NCBI GenBank assembly: GCA_030448245.1
Contig: JAUJNH010000003.1
Location: forward strand, 260,829 to 324,828
DNA from: Acidimicrobiales bacterium
GTDB lineage: Bacteria > Actinomycetota > Acidimicrobiia > Acidimicrobiales > JAUJNH01
DNA length: 64,000 bases
Direction of reading: 5' to 3'
Both the position numbers and the translations under genes were made by a program. The notes under the pieces are model-generated. The model saw only the letters and a program-made list of their open reading frames with translations, made no database searches and had not been told where the DNA came from. Below are positions 12,492 through 23,061 of the stretch, piece by piece. Every line of letters begins with the position of its first letter. The stretch's first letter is position 1.

Positions 12492-14493
12492 CCGCGCCCT
12501 GATCCTCACCCGCCGGCTGGTCGCCGTTGGCCGACGGCCGCGCCGCCGCACCCACGGGGGCAGGCGGGGCCGGGGCTTCGGAGGCGGGCTCGGTGGCCTC
12601 GTCGGCCTGCTCCCGGTCGAGCGCGTCCCGGCGGTCCTGGCGGCTGACGTGGTAGGGCACCGAGGTGACGACGGTGCCCTTGCGCTGCAGCAGCGCCAGC
12701 TTCAGGGCCAGGGCGGTCTGGTTGTGCAGGGCGTTCTCGTACCAGTGCTTCACCACGAACTCCGGGATCAGCACCGTGATCGTGTCGTCGTCCCACCGGG
12801 CGTCGAGCTCGTCGAGGAACTCGAGGACGGGCTGGACGAGGTCGCGGTAGGGGGAGTGGACGGCGTCGAGGGGGACGTCGAGGCCCCGCTCCTCCCACTC
12901 CCGCTGGAGCTCCTCCATCTCCTCCGGGTCGTCGGCCACGTGCACGGCGGCGAGGTGGGTGGGCCGCATGCTCTTGGCGTACTGCAGGGCCTGCAGGACC
13001 CCGAAGTGGATGCGGCCGGGCACCAGCACCACGACCGTGTGGTTGACCGCCTGGGGCCTGACCCGCCCCGGCTCGAGGACCAGGGCGGCCCGCAGCGAGC
13101 GGTAGTGCCGGTTGATCAGCAGGAAGACGCCGATGAAGGCGGGCACCACCACGAGGGGCAGCCAGGCGCCGCTCGAGAACTTGGTGATCGCGACGATGAG
13201 CAGGACGGCGAAGGTGGCCACTGACCCGAACGAGCTGACGGCCACGTTCAGCTGCCAGCGCGGCTGACGGAGCCGGTACGCCCGCCGGGCGATGCCCATC
13301 TGGCTGAGGGTGAAGGAGGTGAAGACGCCGACGGCGTACAGCGGGATCAGGGCGTTGGTCTTGCCGCCAAAGGCGACCAGCAGGGCGCCGGCGGCGATGG
13401 CCAGGAAGAGGACGCCGTTGGAGAACACGAGCCGGTCGCCGCGGTTGGCGAACTGGCGGGGCAGGTAGCCGTCTCGTGCGATGAAGGAGGCGAGGCGGGG
13501 GAAGTCGGCGTAGGCGGTGTTGGCGGCCAGCGTGAGGATGCCGGCGGTGGCGACCTGCATGATCAGGTACAGCGGCCCCTCGCCGAACACGGCCCTGCCC
13601 ATCTGCGAGAACACCGTCTCGTCGTGGCTCGGGTAGGGCTTCAGGTGGTGGGCCAGCCACGAGGTGGTGAAGAACAGGCTGCCGAGGATCAGGCCCATCA
13701 GCACCAGGGTGTTGGCGGCGTTCTTGGCCTCCGGCTTGCGGAAGACGGGCACGCCGTCCGAGATGGCCTCGACGCCGGTGAGGGCCACGGCGCCCGACGA
13801 GAAGCCCTTCAGGATCAGGAACAACGTCAGGTTGCCGCCGCTGGCCAGGGTGCCCTCGAAGGCGCCTGGTTCGAACTCGATGTGCTCGAGCGGCGTCCCC
13901 AGGTACTCGCGGAACAGCCCGTAGCCGACCAGCAGGGACAGCATGCCGATGTAGACGTAGGTCGGCCCGGCGAACACCCGACCCGACTCCTTGATCCCCC
14001 GCAGGTTGGCCACCGTGATCATGGCGATCAGGAACAGGCCGATGAGCACCCGTTGGTCCCGCAGTCCCTGCAGCGCCGGGATCGAGATGATGGCGGCCAC
14101 GCCGGCCGAGATGGAGACGGCGACGGTGAGGATGTAGTCGATCAGGAGGGAGGCGCCGGCCAGCAGGCTCGGGTAGCGCCCGAGGTTCTCCTTGGTGACC
14201 ATGTACGAGCCGCCGCCCCTGGGGTAGGCGAAGATCGTCTGCCGGTAGCTGGTGACCACGATGGCGAGCAGGATGGCCACGCCGATGGCGATCGGCACCA
14301 GGGTGTTGAGGCCGAGAGCCAGGCTGGACGCCCCCAGCGCCGTCACGAACAGGATCTCCTCGGTGGCGTAGGCCGTCGACGAGATGGCGTCGGACGAGAA
14401 GACGGCGAGGGCGATCGACTTGGGGATCTTCTGGTGCTCTTGCTCCTCGGTGGCGATCGGCCGGCCCACCAGCAACCGCTTGAGCGCGCTCAC
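12469..14493 (-). CDS. APC-superfamily transporter, KimA/YdaO-like K+ uptake candidate
   Basis: MSALKRLLVGRPIATEEQEHQKIPKSIALAVFSSDAISSTAYATEEIL resembles KimA N-terminus; divergent to two TrkA genes. Confidence 0.8.
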   Translation of the reverse strand: MSALKRLLVGRPIATEEQEHQKIPKSIALAVFSSDAISSTAYATEEILFVTALGASSLALGLNTLVPIAIGVAILLAIVVTSYRQTIFAYPRGGGSYMVTKENLGRYPSLLAGASLLIDYILTVAVSISAGVAAIISIPALQGLRDQRVLIGLFLIAMITVANLRGIKESGRVFAGPTYVYIGMLSLLVGYGLFREYLGTPLEHIEFEPGAFEGTLASGGNLTLFLILKGFSSGAVALTGVEAISDGVPVFRKPEAKNAANTLVLMGLILGSLFFTTSWLAHHLKPYPSHDETVFSQMGRAVFGEGPLYLIMQVATAGILTLAANTAYADFPRLASFIARDGYLPRQFANRGDRLVFSNGVLFLAIAAGALLVAFGGKTNALIPLYAVGVFTSFTLSQMGIARRAYRLRQPRWQLNVAVSSFGSVATFAVLLIVAITKFSSGAWLPLVVVPAFIGVFLLINRHYRSLRAALVLEPGRVRPQAVNHTVVVLVPGRIHFGVLQALQYAKSMRPTHLAAVHVADDPEEMEELQREWEERGLDVPLDAVHSPYRDLVQPVLEFLDELDARWDDDTITVLIPEFVVKHWYENALHNQTALALKLALLQRKGTVVTSVPYHVSRQDRRDALDREQADEATEPASEAPAPPAPVGAAARPSANGDQPAGEDQGAVSGTTEV

Positions 14494-14613
14494 GAGGAAA
14501 CCTTACGGCTGGGCCACCCCGGAACGACCAACCCGTCACCAACGCGTCAGGGACGGCAGCAGCACGATCCGACGGGTTTGCAGCGCCCAGGTGAGAGGTC
14601 TTGACTACGGGCC

Positions 14614-15273
14614 ATGCACGTCGTCGTGGTGGGGTGCGGCCGGGTCGGCCGCGAGCTGGCGGTGGACCTCGAGGCGGCCGGCCACGCCATCTCGATCATC
14701 GACAAGAACAAGTCGGCGTTCCGGCGGCTGCCCGACCGGTGGGGAGGCCAGGCCGTGGTCGGCTTCGGGTTCGACCGCGACACGCTCGAGCAGGCCGGGA
14801 TCGAGGAGGCCGGGGCGCTGGCTGCCGTCACCAACGGCGACAACACCAACATCGTCACGGCTCGCATCGCCCGGGAGAACTACGAGGTCCCCAACGTCGT
14901 GGCCCGCATCTACGACCCCCGCCGCGCCGCGGTGTACCAGCGGCTCGGGATCCCGACGGTGGCCACCGTCTCCTGGGCCACCGACCAGGTGATCCGCAAG
15001 CTGTTCCCCGAGCAGCGGTCGGTCGACTGGGTCGACGCCAGCGGCTCGGTCAGCCTCCTCGAGGTGAGCCTGCCCGACGGCTGGTGCGGCCACCGCCTCT
15101 CCCGCCTCGAGGGTGAGGGTTGGCGTCTGGTGGCCGTGCAGCGGGCCGGCGGCACCCGCCTGGTCAACGGCGAGCTGGTCGGCCAGCAGGGCGACGTCCT
15201 GCACGTCGCCGTCCGCAAGGAGCACATCGACGCGCTCGAGGCCCGCCTCGGCGAGGGAGGGGCGCACGGATGA
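14614..15273 (+). CDS. TrkA-N/TrkA-C potassium uptake regulatory protein
   Basis: MHVVVVGCGRVGRELAVDLEAAGHAISIIDKNKSAF Rossmann; adjacent paralogue. Confidence 0.9.
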   Translation: MHVVVVGCGRVGRELAVDLEAAGHAISIIDKNKSAFRRLPDRWGGQAVVGFGFDRDTLEQAGIEEAGALAAVTNGDNTNIVTARIARENYEVPNVVARIYDPRRAAVYQRLGIPTVATVSWATDQVIRKLFPEQRSVDWVDASGSVSLLEVSLPDGWCGHRLSRLEGEGWRLVAVQRAGGTRLVNGELVGQQGDVLHVAVRKEHIDALEARLGEGGAHG

Positions 15274-15944
15274 AGGTCGCCATCTGCGGCGCCGGCAAGG
15301 TCGGCACCTACATCGCGTCGGACCTCCTGGGGGCCGGCCACGACGTGCTCGTGATCGAGAAGGACCCCGACCTCGTGGTCCGCGCCTCCCAGCGGCTCGA
15401 GGCCCGCTGGTTCGTGGCCGACGCCTGCGAGCTGTCGTCGCTGCACGAGAGCGGCCTCGAGGACGTCGAGGTGGTGGTGGCGGCCACGGGCGAGGACCAG
15501 GTGAACCTGGTGATCTCGCTGCTGTCCAAGCAGGAGTTCGCCGTCCCCCGGGTGGTGGCGCGGGTGAACCACCCGAAGAACCACTGGCTGTTCAACGAGA
15601 CCTGGGGGGTCGACGTCGCCGTCTCCACCCCGCATCTCCTCACTGCCCTGGTCGAGGAGGCGGTGAGCGTCGGCTCGCTGGTGCAGCTGCTCCAGTTCGA
15701 GGGCGGCGACGCCAGCCTGGTCGAGGTGACGCTGGCCCCCAGCTCACCGGCGGCCGAGCAACCCATCGTCGAGCTGGGCGTCCCCCGCGACGCCTCGATC
15801 GTGGCCCTGGTCCGCCAGCGCCGGCTGCTGGTCCCCCGGGGCGACACCGTGTTGCAGGTGGGCGACGAGGTGCTGGCCCTGGTGACGAAGGAGTCGGAGG
15901 AGGCGGTCCGCCAGCTCCTGATCGGGACGCCGGCGCCGGCCTAG
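15270..15944 (+). CDS. TrkA-N/TrkA-C potassium uptake regulatory protein (second)
   Basis: MKVAICGAGKVGTYIASDLLGAGHDVLVIEKDPDLV; ATG overlaps previous stop. Confidence 0.9.
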   Translation: MKVAICGAGKVGTYIASDLLGAGHDVLVIEKDPDLVVRASQRLEARWFVADACELSSLHESGLEDVEVVVAATGEDQVNLVISLLSKQEFAVPRVVARVNHPKNHWLFNETWGVDVAVSTPHLLTALVEEAVSVGSLVQLLQFEGGDASLVEVTLAPSSPAAEQPIVELGVPRDASIVALVRQRRLLVPRGDTVLQVGDEVLALVTKESEEAVRQLLIGTPAPA

Positions 15945-15953
15945 AGACCGCCG

Positions 15954-16319
15954 TCAGCCCAGGAGCTCGTAGACCGGGTTGTAGAGGGTGGGGCGGCCGG
16001 TGTGCCCTGCGGGTGTGGGCCGGCCGGTCACGATGAGGCGGGCGCCCGGGCGGATGCCGGCGATGCGGCGCCGCCCCGTCCACAGCACCACCAGGCACCC
16101 GGTGCCGTCCTGCACGGTGGCTTCGAGCCAGGGTGAGCCGTGGCTCGACGGGACCACGCGCAGGCTGGCGATCTGGCCGGCCACGGTGGCCTCCTCACGC
16201 GGCTTCATGGCACCGATGGTCGTCGTGACGCCCGAGCGGGCGCAGAACTCGAGCAGCTTCTCCCGGTCGACCGCGTCCTGGCTGGTGGTGACCTTCTTCA
16301 GCAGGTCCTTCAGCGTCAT
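15954..16319 (-). CDS. OB-fold nucleic-acid binding domain protein
   Basis: MTLKDLLKKVTTSQDAVDREKLLEF...EATVAGQIASLRVVPSSHGSPWLEATVQDGTGCLVVLWTGRRRIAGIRPGARLIVTG. Confidence 0.7.
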   Translation of the reverse strand: MTLKDLLKKVTTSQDAVDREKLLEFCARSGVTTTIGAMKPREEATVAGQIASLRVVPSSHGSPWLEATVQDGTGCLVVLWTGRRRIAGIRPGARLIVTGRPTPAGHTGRPTLYNPVYELLG

Positions 16320-16837
16320 TGGGTCACCTCGTCGTCCCACGCCGCCTCGAGGTCGACGTCCTCCAGCTCGAGCAGCTCGTCGGGTCCCATCCCCGCGATC
16401 GAGGGTGGGCACCGCAGGACCAACGTGACCGTCGTTCCGCCCTCGTCGGACGTGAAGGTCACCTCGTCCACCAGGTTGCGGATGATGGGGATGCCGAGGC
16501 CGCGCTCGAAGTTGAGGCGGTTGGGGTCGGTGACGGCCGGGTGGGTGGGCAGCTCCATGAGGTCGAACCCGGGGCCGCGGTCCTCGACCGTGACCACCAG
16601 CCGTTCGTCGTCCTCGTCGACGCGCACCGTCACCCGATCGGCTTCCTCCTTGGCGCCGTGGGCCTCGATGGCGTTCGTGCACGCCTCGGAGAGGGCCAGC
16701 GTGAGGTCGGCCACCCGGTCGTCGGCCAGCGCCCGGCGGCTCTTGGCTGCGGTGGACACGACCAGCCGGGCCACGGCGACGAACTCCGCCCGCGGCGGGA
16801 TCTCGAGGCAGAGGACCCGGTCGGCTGCCCCCTCCAC
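16316..16837 (-). CDS. RsbW-like anti-sigma factor / HATPase
   Basis: LALSEACTNAIEAH (N-box), VEDRGPGFD, GLGIPIIRNLVDEV (G-box). Confidence 0.85.
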   Translation of the reverse strand: MEGAADRVLCLEIPPRAEFVAVARLVVSTAAKSRRALADDRVADLTLALSEACTNAIEAHGAKEEADRVTVRVDEDDERLVVTVEDRGPGFDLMELPTHPAVTDPNRLNFERGLGIPIIRNLVDEVTFTSDEGGTTVTLVLRCPPSIAGMGPDELLELEDVDLEAAWDDEVTQ

Positions 16838-16845
16838 CGGTGCCC

Positions 16846-17184
16846 TCAGCCGGCGAGCGCGGCGTCGACGGTCTCGTAGATGGTGAAGGCCCGGTTGAGG
16901 CCGGTGATCTCGAAGACCTTGAGGATTCGGGGCTGGGTGCAGACCAGGGTGAGGTCGCCGTCGAGGCCCCGCAGGCGCTTCATGCCGCCGATCAGGACGC
17001 CGAGCCCCGTGGAGTCGAGGAACTCGACGCCGTCGAGGTCGACCACCACCTGCTTGGCTCCCTGGCTGGCCAGCTCCACCAGCTTCTCGCGGAGCTTGGG
17101 GGCGGTGGCGATGTCCACCTCGCCTCGAACGGCCACCACGACGTGGGGCGGACGGCTGTCGTCGACCTCGATGCCCAGGTCCAT
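16846..17184 (-). CDS. STAS-domain anti-sigma factor antagonist
   Basis: [20 protein letters not shown]...[25 protein letters not shown]. Confidence 0.9.
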   Translation of the reverse strand: MDLGIEVDDSRPPHVVVAVRGEVDIATAPKLREKLVELASQGAKQVVVDLDGVEFLDSTGLGVLIGGMKRLRGLDGDLTLVCTQPRILKVFEITGLNRAFTIYETVDAALAG

Positions 17185-17195
17185 CGGGCGGCACC

Positions 17196-17870
17196 CTACT
17201 CGGGGGACGGAGCAAGCTTTGAAAGCGAAGGGTCGACCCCCTGGGCCGTGTAGGCCATCCGCCGGGCGATGTTGACGGCGTGGTCGCCGAGGCGCTCGTA
17301 GAACCGTCCGACCAGCGCCATCTCGATCGCCACCGGGAGGCTGACGCTGCCCGAGGCGATCTCGGCCGTGAGGCTGGTGTGCAGCTCGTCGAGCTCGTCG
17401 TCGCTGGCTTCGATGCGCCGGCCCGCAGCGGCGTCGCGCTCGCCGTAGGCGTCGGCGGCCATCCGCCACAGCTCGACGCCGACCCGGCCCATCTGGTCGA
17501 CCAGCCCCCGGATCCGCGGCGTGAGCTCCTCGGCCAGCCCCCGCGCCGCCCGGGCCGCGATGTGCTCGACGAGGTCACCCGAGCGCTCGAGCTCGGGCAC
17601 GATCCGCAGCACCGAGAGGAGGAAGCGCAGCTCGCCCGCCACCGGGCCCTGCAGCGCCACCTCCCGCAGCGTCAGCTCCTCGACCCGGCGGTACAGCTCG
17701 TCGACCACGATGTCCTTCTGCACCACGGCTCGCCCCGCCTCCCGGTCACCGGAGAGCAGGGCGTCGGTGGCCGCGGCGAGGCCTTCGGTGACCAGGGCGA
17801 ACAGCTGGGTGACGTGCCCGTCGATCTCGTCGAGGCTCTGGTGGAAGGCGATGCGCAGCTCGGTCGTCAC
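17196..17870 (-). CDS. phoU: PhoU phosphate signalling regulator
   Basis: [24 protein letters not shown]...[11 protein letters not shown]...[21 protein letters not shown]. Confidence 0.9.
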   Translation of the reverse strand: MTTELRIAFHQSLDEIDGHVTQLFALVTEGLAAATDALLSGDREAGRAVVQKDIVVDELYRRVEELTLREVALQGPVAGELRFLLSVLRIVPELERSGDLVEHIAARAARGLAEELTPRIRGLVDQMGRVGVELWRMAADAYGERDAAAGRRIEASDDELDELHTSLTAEIASGSVSLPVAIEMALVGRFYERLGDHAVNIARRMAYTAQGVDPSLSKLAPSPE

Positions 17871-19830
17871 ACCAGCGCCTCGACGTCGGCCTGGTCGTTC
17901 GGGGCCGGCCCGGGCGTGTCGGCTCGCACCGACGGGAGCGGCCGGAGGACGATCACCGGGTGGGGCTTGGCCGCCGGTGGTTCCGGCGGCACTTCGTCGG
18001 CGAGCGGGGCGACCGCCTCCACGGGCGGCGCCAGGTCGGGGACCTCCCCTGACTCCACCGCCGCCGGCGCCGGCGCCGGCGCCGGCTCGGTTGGCGGCGC
18101 CACCTCGTCGGCTGACGCCGGCGACGCGACCGCGTCCGCGGGAAGGTCGACCTCCGGCGCCTCCACCGGAACCGCCACGCCCGAGGACAACGGCTCCCAC
18201 CAGACCTGCGAAGACCCCTCACCCGCCGACGCCCCTGATCGACCGCGTCCACGGGAAGGTCGACCTCCGGCGCCTCCGCCGCAGGCGCAATCTCCGGGCC
18301 CTCCACCGGAACCGCCACCTCGGGCGCCTCCCGCAACCACGCCGCCGCCGGCGGCATCGGCTCCGGCAGAGGCGGCTCCCCCTCGTCGGCGGAAGCCGAC
18401 CACCCGACCGCCTCGTCCGGGCGTGGCACCCCCTCCGCCTCGACCCGAGGCACCACGTCCGGCGCCTCCTTCAGCGACTCCATCACCGGGAGCGAAGGCT
18501 CGGGCGAAGCCTGCCGCTCCCCCTCGTCCGCCCAGGCCGTCGAGGGGGCCGCCTCCGGAAGCGCCACCTCCGGCGCCTCCCCCAGCGACTCCGTCAGCGG
18601 GGGCGGAGGCTCCGGCGAGGCCCGCCGCTCCCCAGCAACCGCCGACGCCGCGCCCACCGCCTCCACCGGAAGGCCAGCCTCCGTCGCCTCCTCGTCCGGC
18701 TGCAGCGCCTGCCTCCGCAGCCAGAGGAAGTGGGCTGCGACGACGGCGCTCAGCAGCCCGGTAGCGACGTAGGCCAGCGCCGGCACTCCTCTGCGACCCG
18801 TGCCACCACCCCCGCCGACGGCTGGCTGATCGCCGCTCTCTTCGACCAGCTGGACCTGACCCTCCTCCCCGTCCGCCCACGGAGGCAGCGTGAACGGGCT
18901 GGCCTCATCTCCGGCCGGGGCCTCGGTCAGGTCGACGGGGTTGCCCGGGTCCGCTACCCCGGCTCTCGGGGCCGCTGCTCGGCCTGACCTGGCAGGGGTG
19001 ACAGGGGTGGATGCGGTGGTGAGCGGGCCGGCGGCTGCGGTGCCAGGCGTGGGCCCACCCGTGGCTGGTTGGGTGGCGGGCCCCGCCGGTCCGGGCGTGG
19101 CCGGCGCGGGCACGTCGAGCGGTGCGGCCACCACCCAGACCGAGAGCGGCGAGCTGGACTGCGGGTTGATCCCGTTCCGGGCCGAGCTGACGGCGTAGGT
19201 GACGGTGGCGGCACCGGCCGGCAGGGAGGTGTCGGTCCAGCTGAGCGCGTCACGTGGCACCCGCGCCATCGGCTCGAAGGCACCACGCCCGACCCTGCGG
19301 ATCACGCCGTAGTGGAGGGTGTCCGGGTCAGGGCTCCGCTCCCAGGTGACGACCGCCGTGCGGGGCCCCGCCTCGAAGCGCGAGCGGACGTTGACGGGAG
19401 GTTGCGCCGGCACGTTGACCGCGAAGGTCACTTCGTCTTCCATCCTCGGCTCTCCGGGGCCACCGTCGCATCCCGCCTCGGAAGGGACGTCGTCGATGGC
19501 CACGACCTGAGCCGTGTAGGTGCCGTTGTGGGACAGCCCTGCGAGCGGCACGCTGTAGCGCCCCGGCTCGGTGAGCTTCGCCTCGACCGGGGTGGCTTCG
19601 GGACGCCCCGGCCCGCTCAGGTACACCTCGAGCCTCGGGGCCGCCTCCGTCGTGACGAACGACCCTGTGAGCTCGATGCTGGTCGTTTCGACGACCCGGG
19701 GCTGCGGGGGATCGATGGTCAACGAGCAGACGGAGGCGGACGCGGGCCCCGCGCCAGGTCCGGCCCAGGCACCGCTCGCGGCAACGAGCGCGCATGCACC
19801 GACAATGGCGCGGACCCGCGCCGAGGTCAC
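17867..19830 (-). CDS. Secreted/membrane protein with Fn3-like domain and degenerate acidic Pro-rich repeats, apparent frameshift near 18230-18245
   Basis: Signal-like N-terminus VTSARVRAIVGACALVAASGAWA; TM at YVATGLLSAVVAAHFLWLRR; EAPEVDLPVDAV repeats continue in a second frame ending at 17867. Confidence 0.65.
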
Positions 19831-20486
19831 CCTGATCCCGCCTTGCCAGCGACCTTCCGGGCGCGGATGATCAGGCGCTCCTTGGCCGAACCCTTCGGGT
19901 GGCAGGTGGTCAGGGTCAGCTCGGCCTTCGAGGGGTCCTCGTCGATCACCCGGAGGTCGTTCGGCGCCACCACCCACGACGCCGCCATCCCCGCAGGGCT
20001 GCGGAAGGGCGCAGGCGCCTTTTCCACCTCGTAGTCGCAGCGGCCGATCGGGGTCTCCAGGGTGATGGTGTCACCGGGGCGCAGCTGGTCGATGTTGGCG
20101 AAGGGCTTGCCGTAGGTGGTGCGGTGCCCGGCGATGGACATGTTGCCGTTCTCGCAGGGCATGGCGGTCGTGGCGTAGTGGCCGGCACCGGCCCGCAGCG
20201 CTGTCTCGGTGGTGCCCTCGACGACGACCGTGTCGACGCCGAGCGCCGGGATCTTGATCCTGGTCAGCGCATCGCCGACCCCGACCTTGCGGTCCCGAAA
20301 GGCCTGCTGCAGGCGGGGGCTGGCCAGCTCGGTGTCCAGCCGGCCCTGGAGCCGGTCGTGCTGGAAGTTGGTGTAGACCGGGTAGCCGAGGAAGGCGGCG
20401 GCGCCCACCAGGAGCAGGGCCGACAGGACCGAGAGGCCCCTCCTGGCACTTGGGTGTGAGCGCAGGAAGCGGATCAGGCCATCCAC
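19827..20486 (-). CDS. Sortase (class E-like)
   Basis: SIAGHRTTYGKPF (catalytic His) and ELTLTTCHPKGSAKERLIIRA (Cys, Arg). Confidence 0.85.
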   Translation of the reverse strand: MDGLIRFLRSHPSARRGLSVLSALLLVGAAAFLGYPVYTNFQHDRLQGRLDTELASPRLQQAFRDRKVGVGDALTRIKIPALGVDTVVVEGTTETALRAGAGHYATTAMPCENGNMSIAGHRTTYGKPFANIDQLRPGDTITLETPIGRCDYEVEKAPAPFRSPAGMAASWVVAPNDLRVIDEDPSKAELTLTTCHPKGSAKERLIIRARKVAGKAGSG

Positions 20487-20566
20487 GGCGTGTGTTCTCC
20501 TTCGTCGGCACGCCCGGCGTCAACCGGACCCCCAGAGGCTACCGGTGGCCGACGAGAACCTGAGCG

Positions 20567-21003
20567 TCAGCGCTCCTCGACGGCCATGGTGGCCGCGCTG
20601 GCCAGCTCGACGTCGGGCAGGATCCCGCCCACCAGCGGCACCTCGGTGGCCGCCCGGTGGCGGACCGTGACGCGCGCCAACGGGGGCCGTCCGGCGAGCC
20701 GGTCCACACTCACCGTCGTCCGCCCCGGCACCAGCCGCCCTCCCAGCGCGGCGCGACGGGCAGCGGCCGGATCAGGATCGACGGTCGCCCGGCGGGCCCC
20801 TTCCCGGGCCGCCTGCACCACCGCCACCTGGTCGGCCACGACCAGTCCGGCCTGCACCACCACGAGCAGCAGGACGGCGACGACAGGCAGGCACAGCGCC
20901 AGCTCGACGCTGGCCTGCCCACGTTCCCCGCCATGGCTCGCCGGCCCGCTCGCGGTGCTCGCGCTGGTCGACCGGGTGGTGAGCAGGTGGTGGCTGGACG
21001 GCA
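20567..21003 (-). CDS. TadE-like pilus assembly protein
   Basis: ERGQASVELALCLPVVAVLLLVVVQAGLVV. Confidence 0.8.
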
Positions 21004-21011
21004 CGGCCTCT

Positions 21012-21194
21012 TCAGACCTTGCGCTTGATGCTGGCCAGGACGGCGTCGAGGAGTGAGCCCATGGCGCCGGTGCGGGTGGCCCAGGCAACCAGGAGGAGGG
21101 CGACGGCGGCGGCGCCCAGGAGGACCAGGGCGTACTCGGTGGTGGCCTGGCCACGCTGGCTGCGCAGCCAGCGGTGCGCGAGGAGGAGGGACAT
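21012..21194 (-). CDS. Flp/DUF4244-like pilin
   Basis: RGQATTEYALVLLGAAAVALLLVAWA, 60 aa. Confidence 0.75.
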   Translation of the reverse strand: MSLLLAHRWLRSQRGQATTEYALVLLGAAAVALLLVAWATRTGAMGSLLDAVLASIKRKV

Positions 21195-21218
21195 GGTGGA
21201 CGCCTTTCGGTTGGGGGC

Positions 21219-22058
21219 TCAGGCCCGCAGGTCTCGGAGGGCCCCCACGGCGAGGGGGGCGATGGTCAGCAGGCCGAGGGCCGGCAGCGTGCAGGTGACG
21301 AGGGGGAAGAGCAGGAGGATCGGGACCCGACGGGCCCGCTCCTCGGCCCGGTGCCGCCTGGCCGTGCGCGCCTCGGTGGCCAACCGGTCGAGGCTGGGCC
21401 CGAGCGCGGTGCCGTGGCGGGCCGCGTCGGCGAGAGCGGCCAGCAGCGGGCGGACGCTGTCGCCCGCGCGGCCAAGGGTGGACGGCACCTCGTCCAGCAC
21501 GTCCGGCAGGCGCCGGCCGTCCCTGGCCGCGGCGACGGCAGCCGCTCCCAGGGCGGCAGCCAGCGCACCGCGGCCACGGCGCCCGACCGCGGTTACGGCG
21601 AGCGACGCGGTCAGACCGGCGGCCACCCCCAGCCCGAGGAGGTCGATGACCTCGGGCAGCTCGTCGAGGACGGCTCGCTCGGCCGCACCCCGGTCGCGGC
21701 CCCGCCTGGCCCGGAGGACCAGCGCCGGCAGGGCACCGAGGAGCAGGCCCAGCGGCCAGGCCGCCGGCAGGACGACCACCGCGACGCCGCCGACCACGAG
21801 TCCGGCGCCCAGCGCGCCCGGGTCGGCTGGCACCGGCACCGGGCGGCCAAGTGCCTGGGCTGCACCGCGAGCCGCGCCCGACCCGAGGCGGCGAAGCAGG
21901 CTCGAGCACCCGGCGCTGGCCCGCCCGGGCTTGGCGGGGATCGAGCGGCCGCGAGGCGGCCGACCGGCGTCTGCGGTCCCGCCCGTCGGCGGAAAGCCGA
22001 AGCCGGTGAAGCCCGCGACCAGCATCGCCCAGGCCACGGCGACAGCGGTCTGCTTCAT
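21219..22058 (-). CDS. TadC-like type II secretion F-domain protein
   Basis: VLDELPEVIDLLGLGVAAGLTASLAV...TEARTARRHRAEERARRVPILLLFPLVTCTLPAL. Confidence 0.75.
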   Translation of the reverse strand: MKQTAVAVAWAMLVAGFTGFGFPPTGGTADAGRPPRGRSIPAKPGRASAGCSSLLRRLGSGAARGAAQALGRPVPVPADPGALGAGLVVGGVAVVVLPAAWPLGLLLGALPALVLRARRGRDRGAAERAVLDELPEVIDLLGLGVAAGLTASLAVTAVGRRGRGALAAALGAAAVAAARDGRRLPDVLDEVPSTLGRAGDSVRPLLAALADAARHGTALGPSLDRLATEARTARRHRAEERARRVPILLLFPLVTCTLPALGLLTIAPLAVGALRDLRA

Positions 22059-22789
22059 GCCGCCCCCGCCCGGGTGATCCGGGCCATCCAGGCCGCACCG
22101 GCGGCGTCGAGGCCCAGCCCGATCGCCAGGCAGGCCTGGCCCAGTGGAGAGCGGAGCAGCACCTCCGCCGTCCGCGGGTCACCAGCTGCCGCGAGGGCTG
22201 CAAAGGCCAGCGGCGCCAGGGTCAGCACGACAGCCGAGAGGCGGGCCTGGGTGGCCAGCGCCCGCACCTCACCCGCAACCGCCTGACGTTGGCGGAGCGT
22301 GAGCGCGACGCCGTCCAGCGCTCTCGATCCGCCGCCTCCAACCTCGCTGGCCAGGGTCAGGGCGGCCGCGGCGAGGCGAACGCCTGGGAGCGGACGCTCG
22401 GCCGCCCACCCGTCGAGGGCGGTGACGAGACCTGCCTCGGCCGCACGGTTGGCCACCAGCGCCAGGTCGGAGGCGATCGTCGGAGCCGACCCCGACGCGG
22501 CGGCCGCGAGGGCCACCGGCAGCGAGGCGCCGGCCCGGAGGCCTCGGGCCGTGGCCTCGAGCACCGGAGGCAGCCCGGCCTCGACGGCCGCCGCAGCCCG
22601 GCCCCGCCGGGCCCCGAGCAGCAGCCACGGCCCGCCGCTGGCGACGCCCAGACCGAGCAGGGCGGTCACCGGGCCGCCCCCGAGCCAGCCGAGCACCACG
22701 GCCGCCGTCGCCACGCCGGCCCACGCGCCAGCCCAGTGGCCGGGACGCCCGGGCATCGCGGCATCCTCGAGCCTGACTCGGAGCCACAA
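22055..22789 (-). CDS. TadB-like type II secretion F-domain protein (true 5' end probably further upstream)
   Basis: LPPVLEATARGLRAGASLPVALAAAA...RQRQAVAGEVRALATQARLSAVVL. Confidence 0.7.
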   Translation of the reverse strand: MWLRVRLEDAAMPGRPGHWAGAWAGVATAAVVLGWLGGGPVTALLGLGVASGGPWLLLGARRGRAAAAVEAGLPPVLEATARGLRAGASLPVALAAAASGSAPTIASDLALVANRAAEAGLVTALDGWAAERPLPGVRLAAAALTLASEVGGGGSRALDGVALTLRQRQAVAGEVRALATQARLSAVVLTLAPLAFAALAAAGDPRTAEVLLRSPLGQACLAIGLGLDAAGAAWMARITRAGAA

Positions 22790-23061
22790 CGGTCCTCGGG
22801 CCGCCGGCGCCCGGCTGACGAGGGCAGCCGCCCGAGCCCGCGCCGGTGCGGCCCGGCGCCGCCACCGCCGCCCAGGCGGTGGCGGCGGCCAGCGCGCCGG
22901 CCATCAGGCTCCGCACCGCGCCTCCGCTCCGATCCTGCGACGACACACCACACGCCCGCCCTGCAGGCACCGCGTGCCCCGATGGATCAGCCCGGCCCCG
23001 GCTGCCTCCGGCCCGGGGCACGAGGACGTGGCACCGCCTGTGCGGGCTGGGCGCCTCGTCG

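Noticed and set aside
20925-20990. Another copy of the 140-bp repeat near the TadE start (gctcgccggcccgctcgcggtgctcgcg)
   Set aside because: Only a short GC-rich stretch matches; the rest of the repeat is missing, so chance similarity cannot be excluded.
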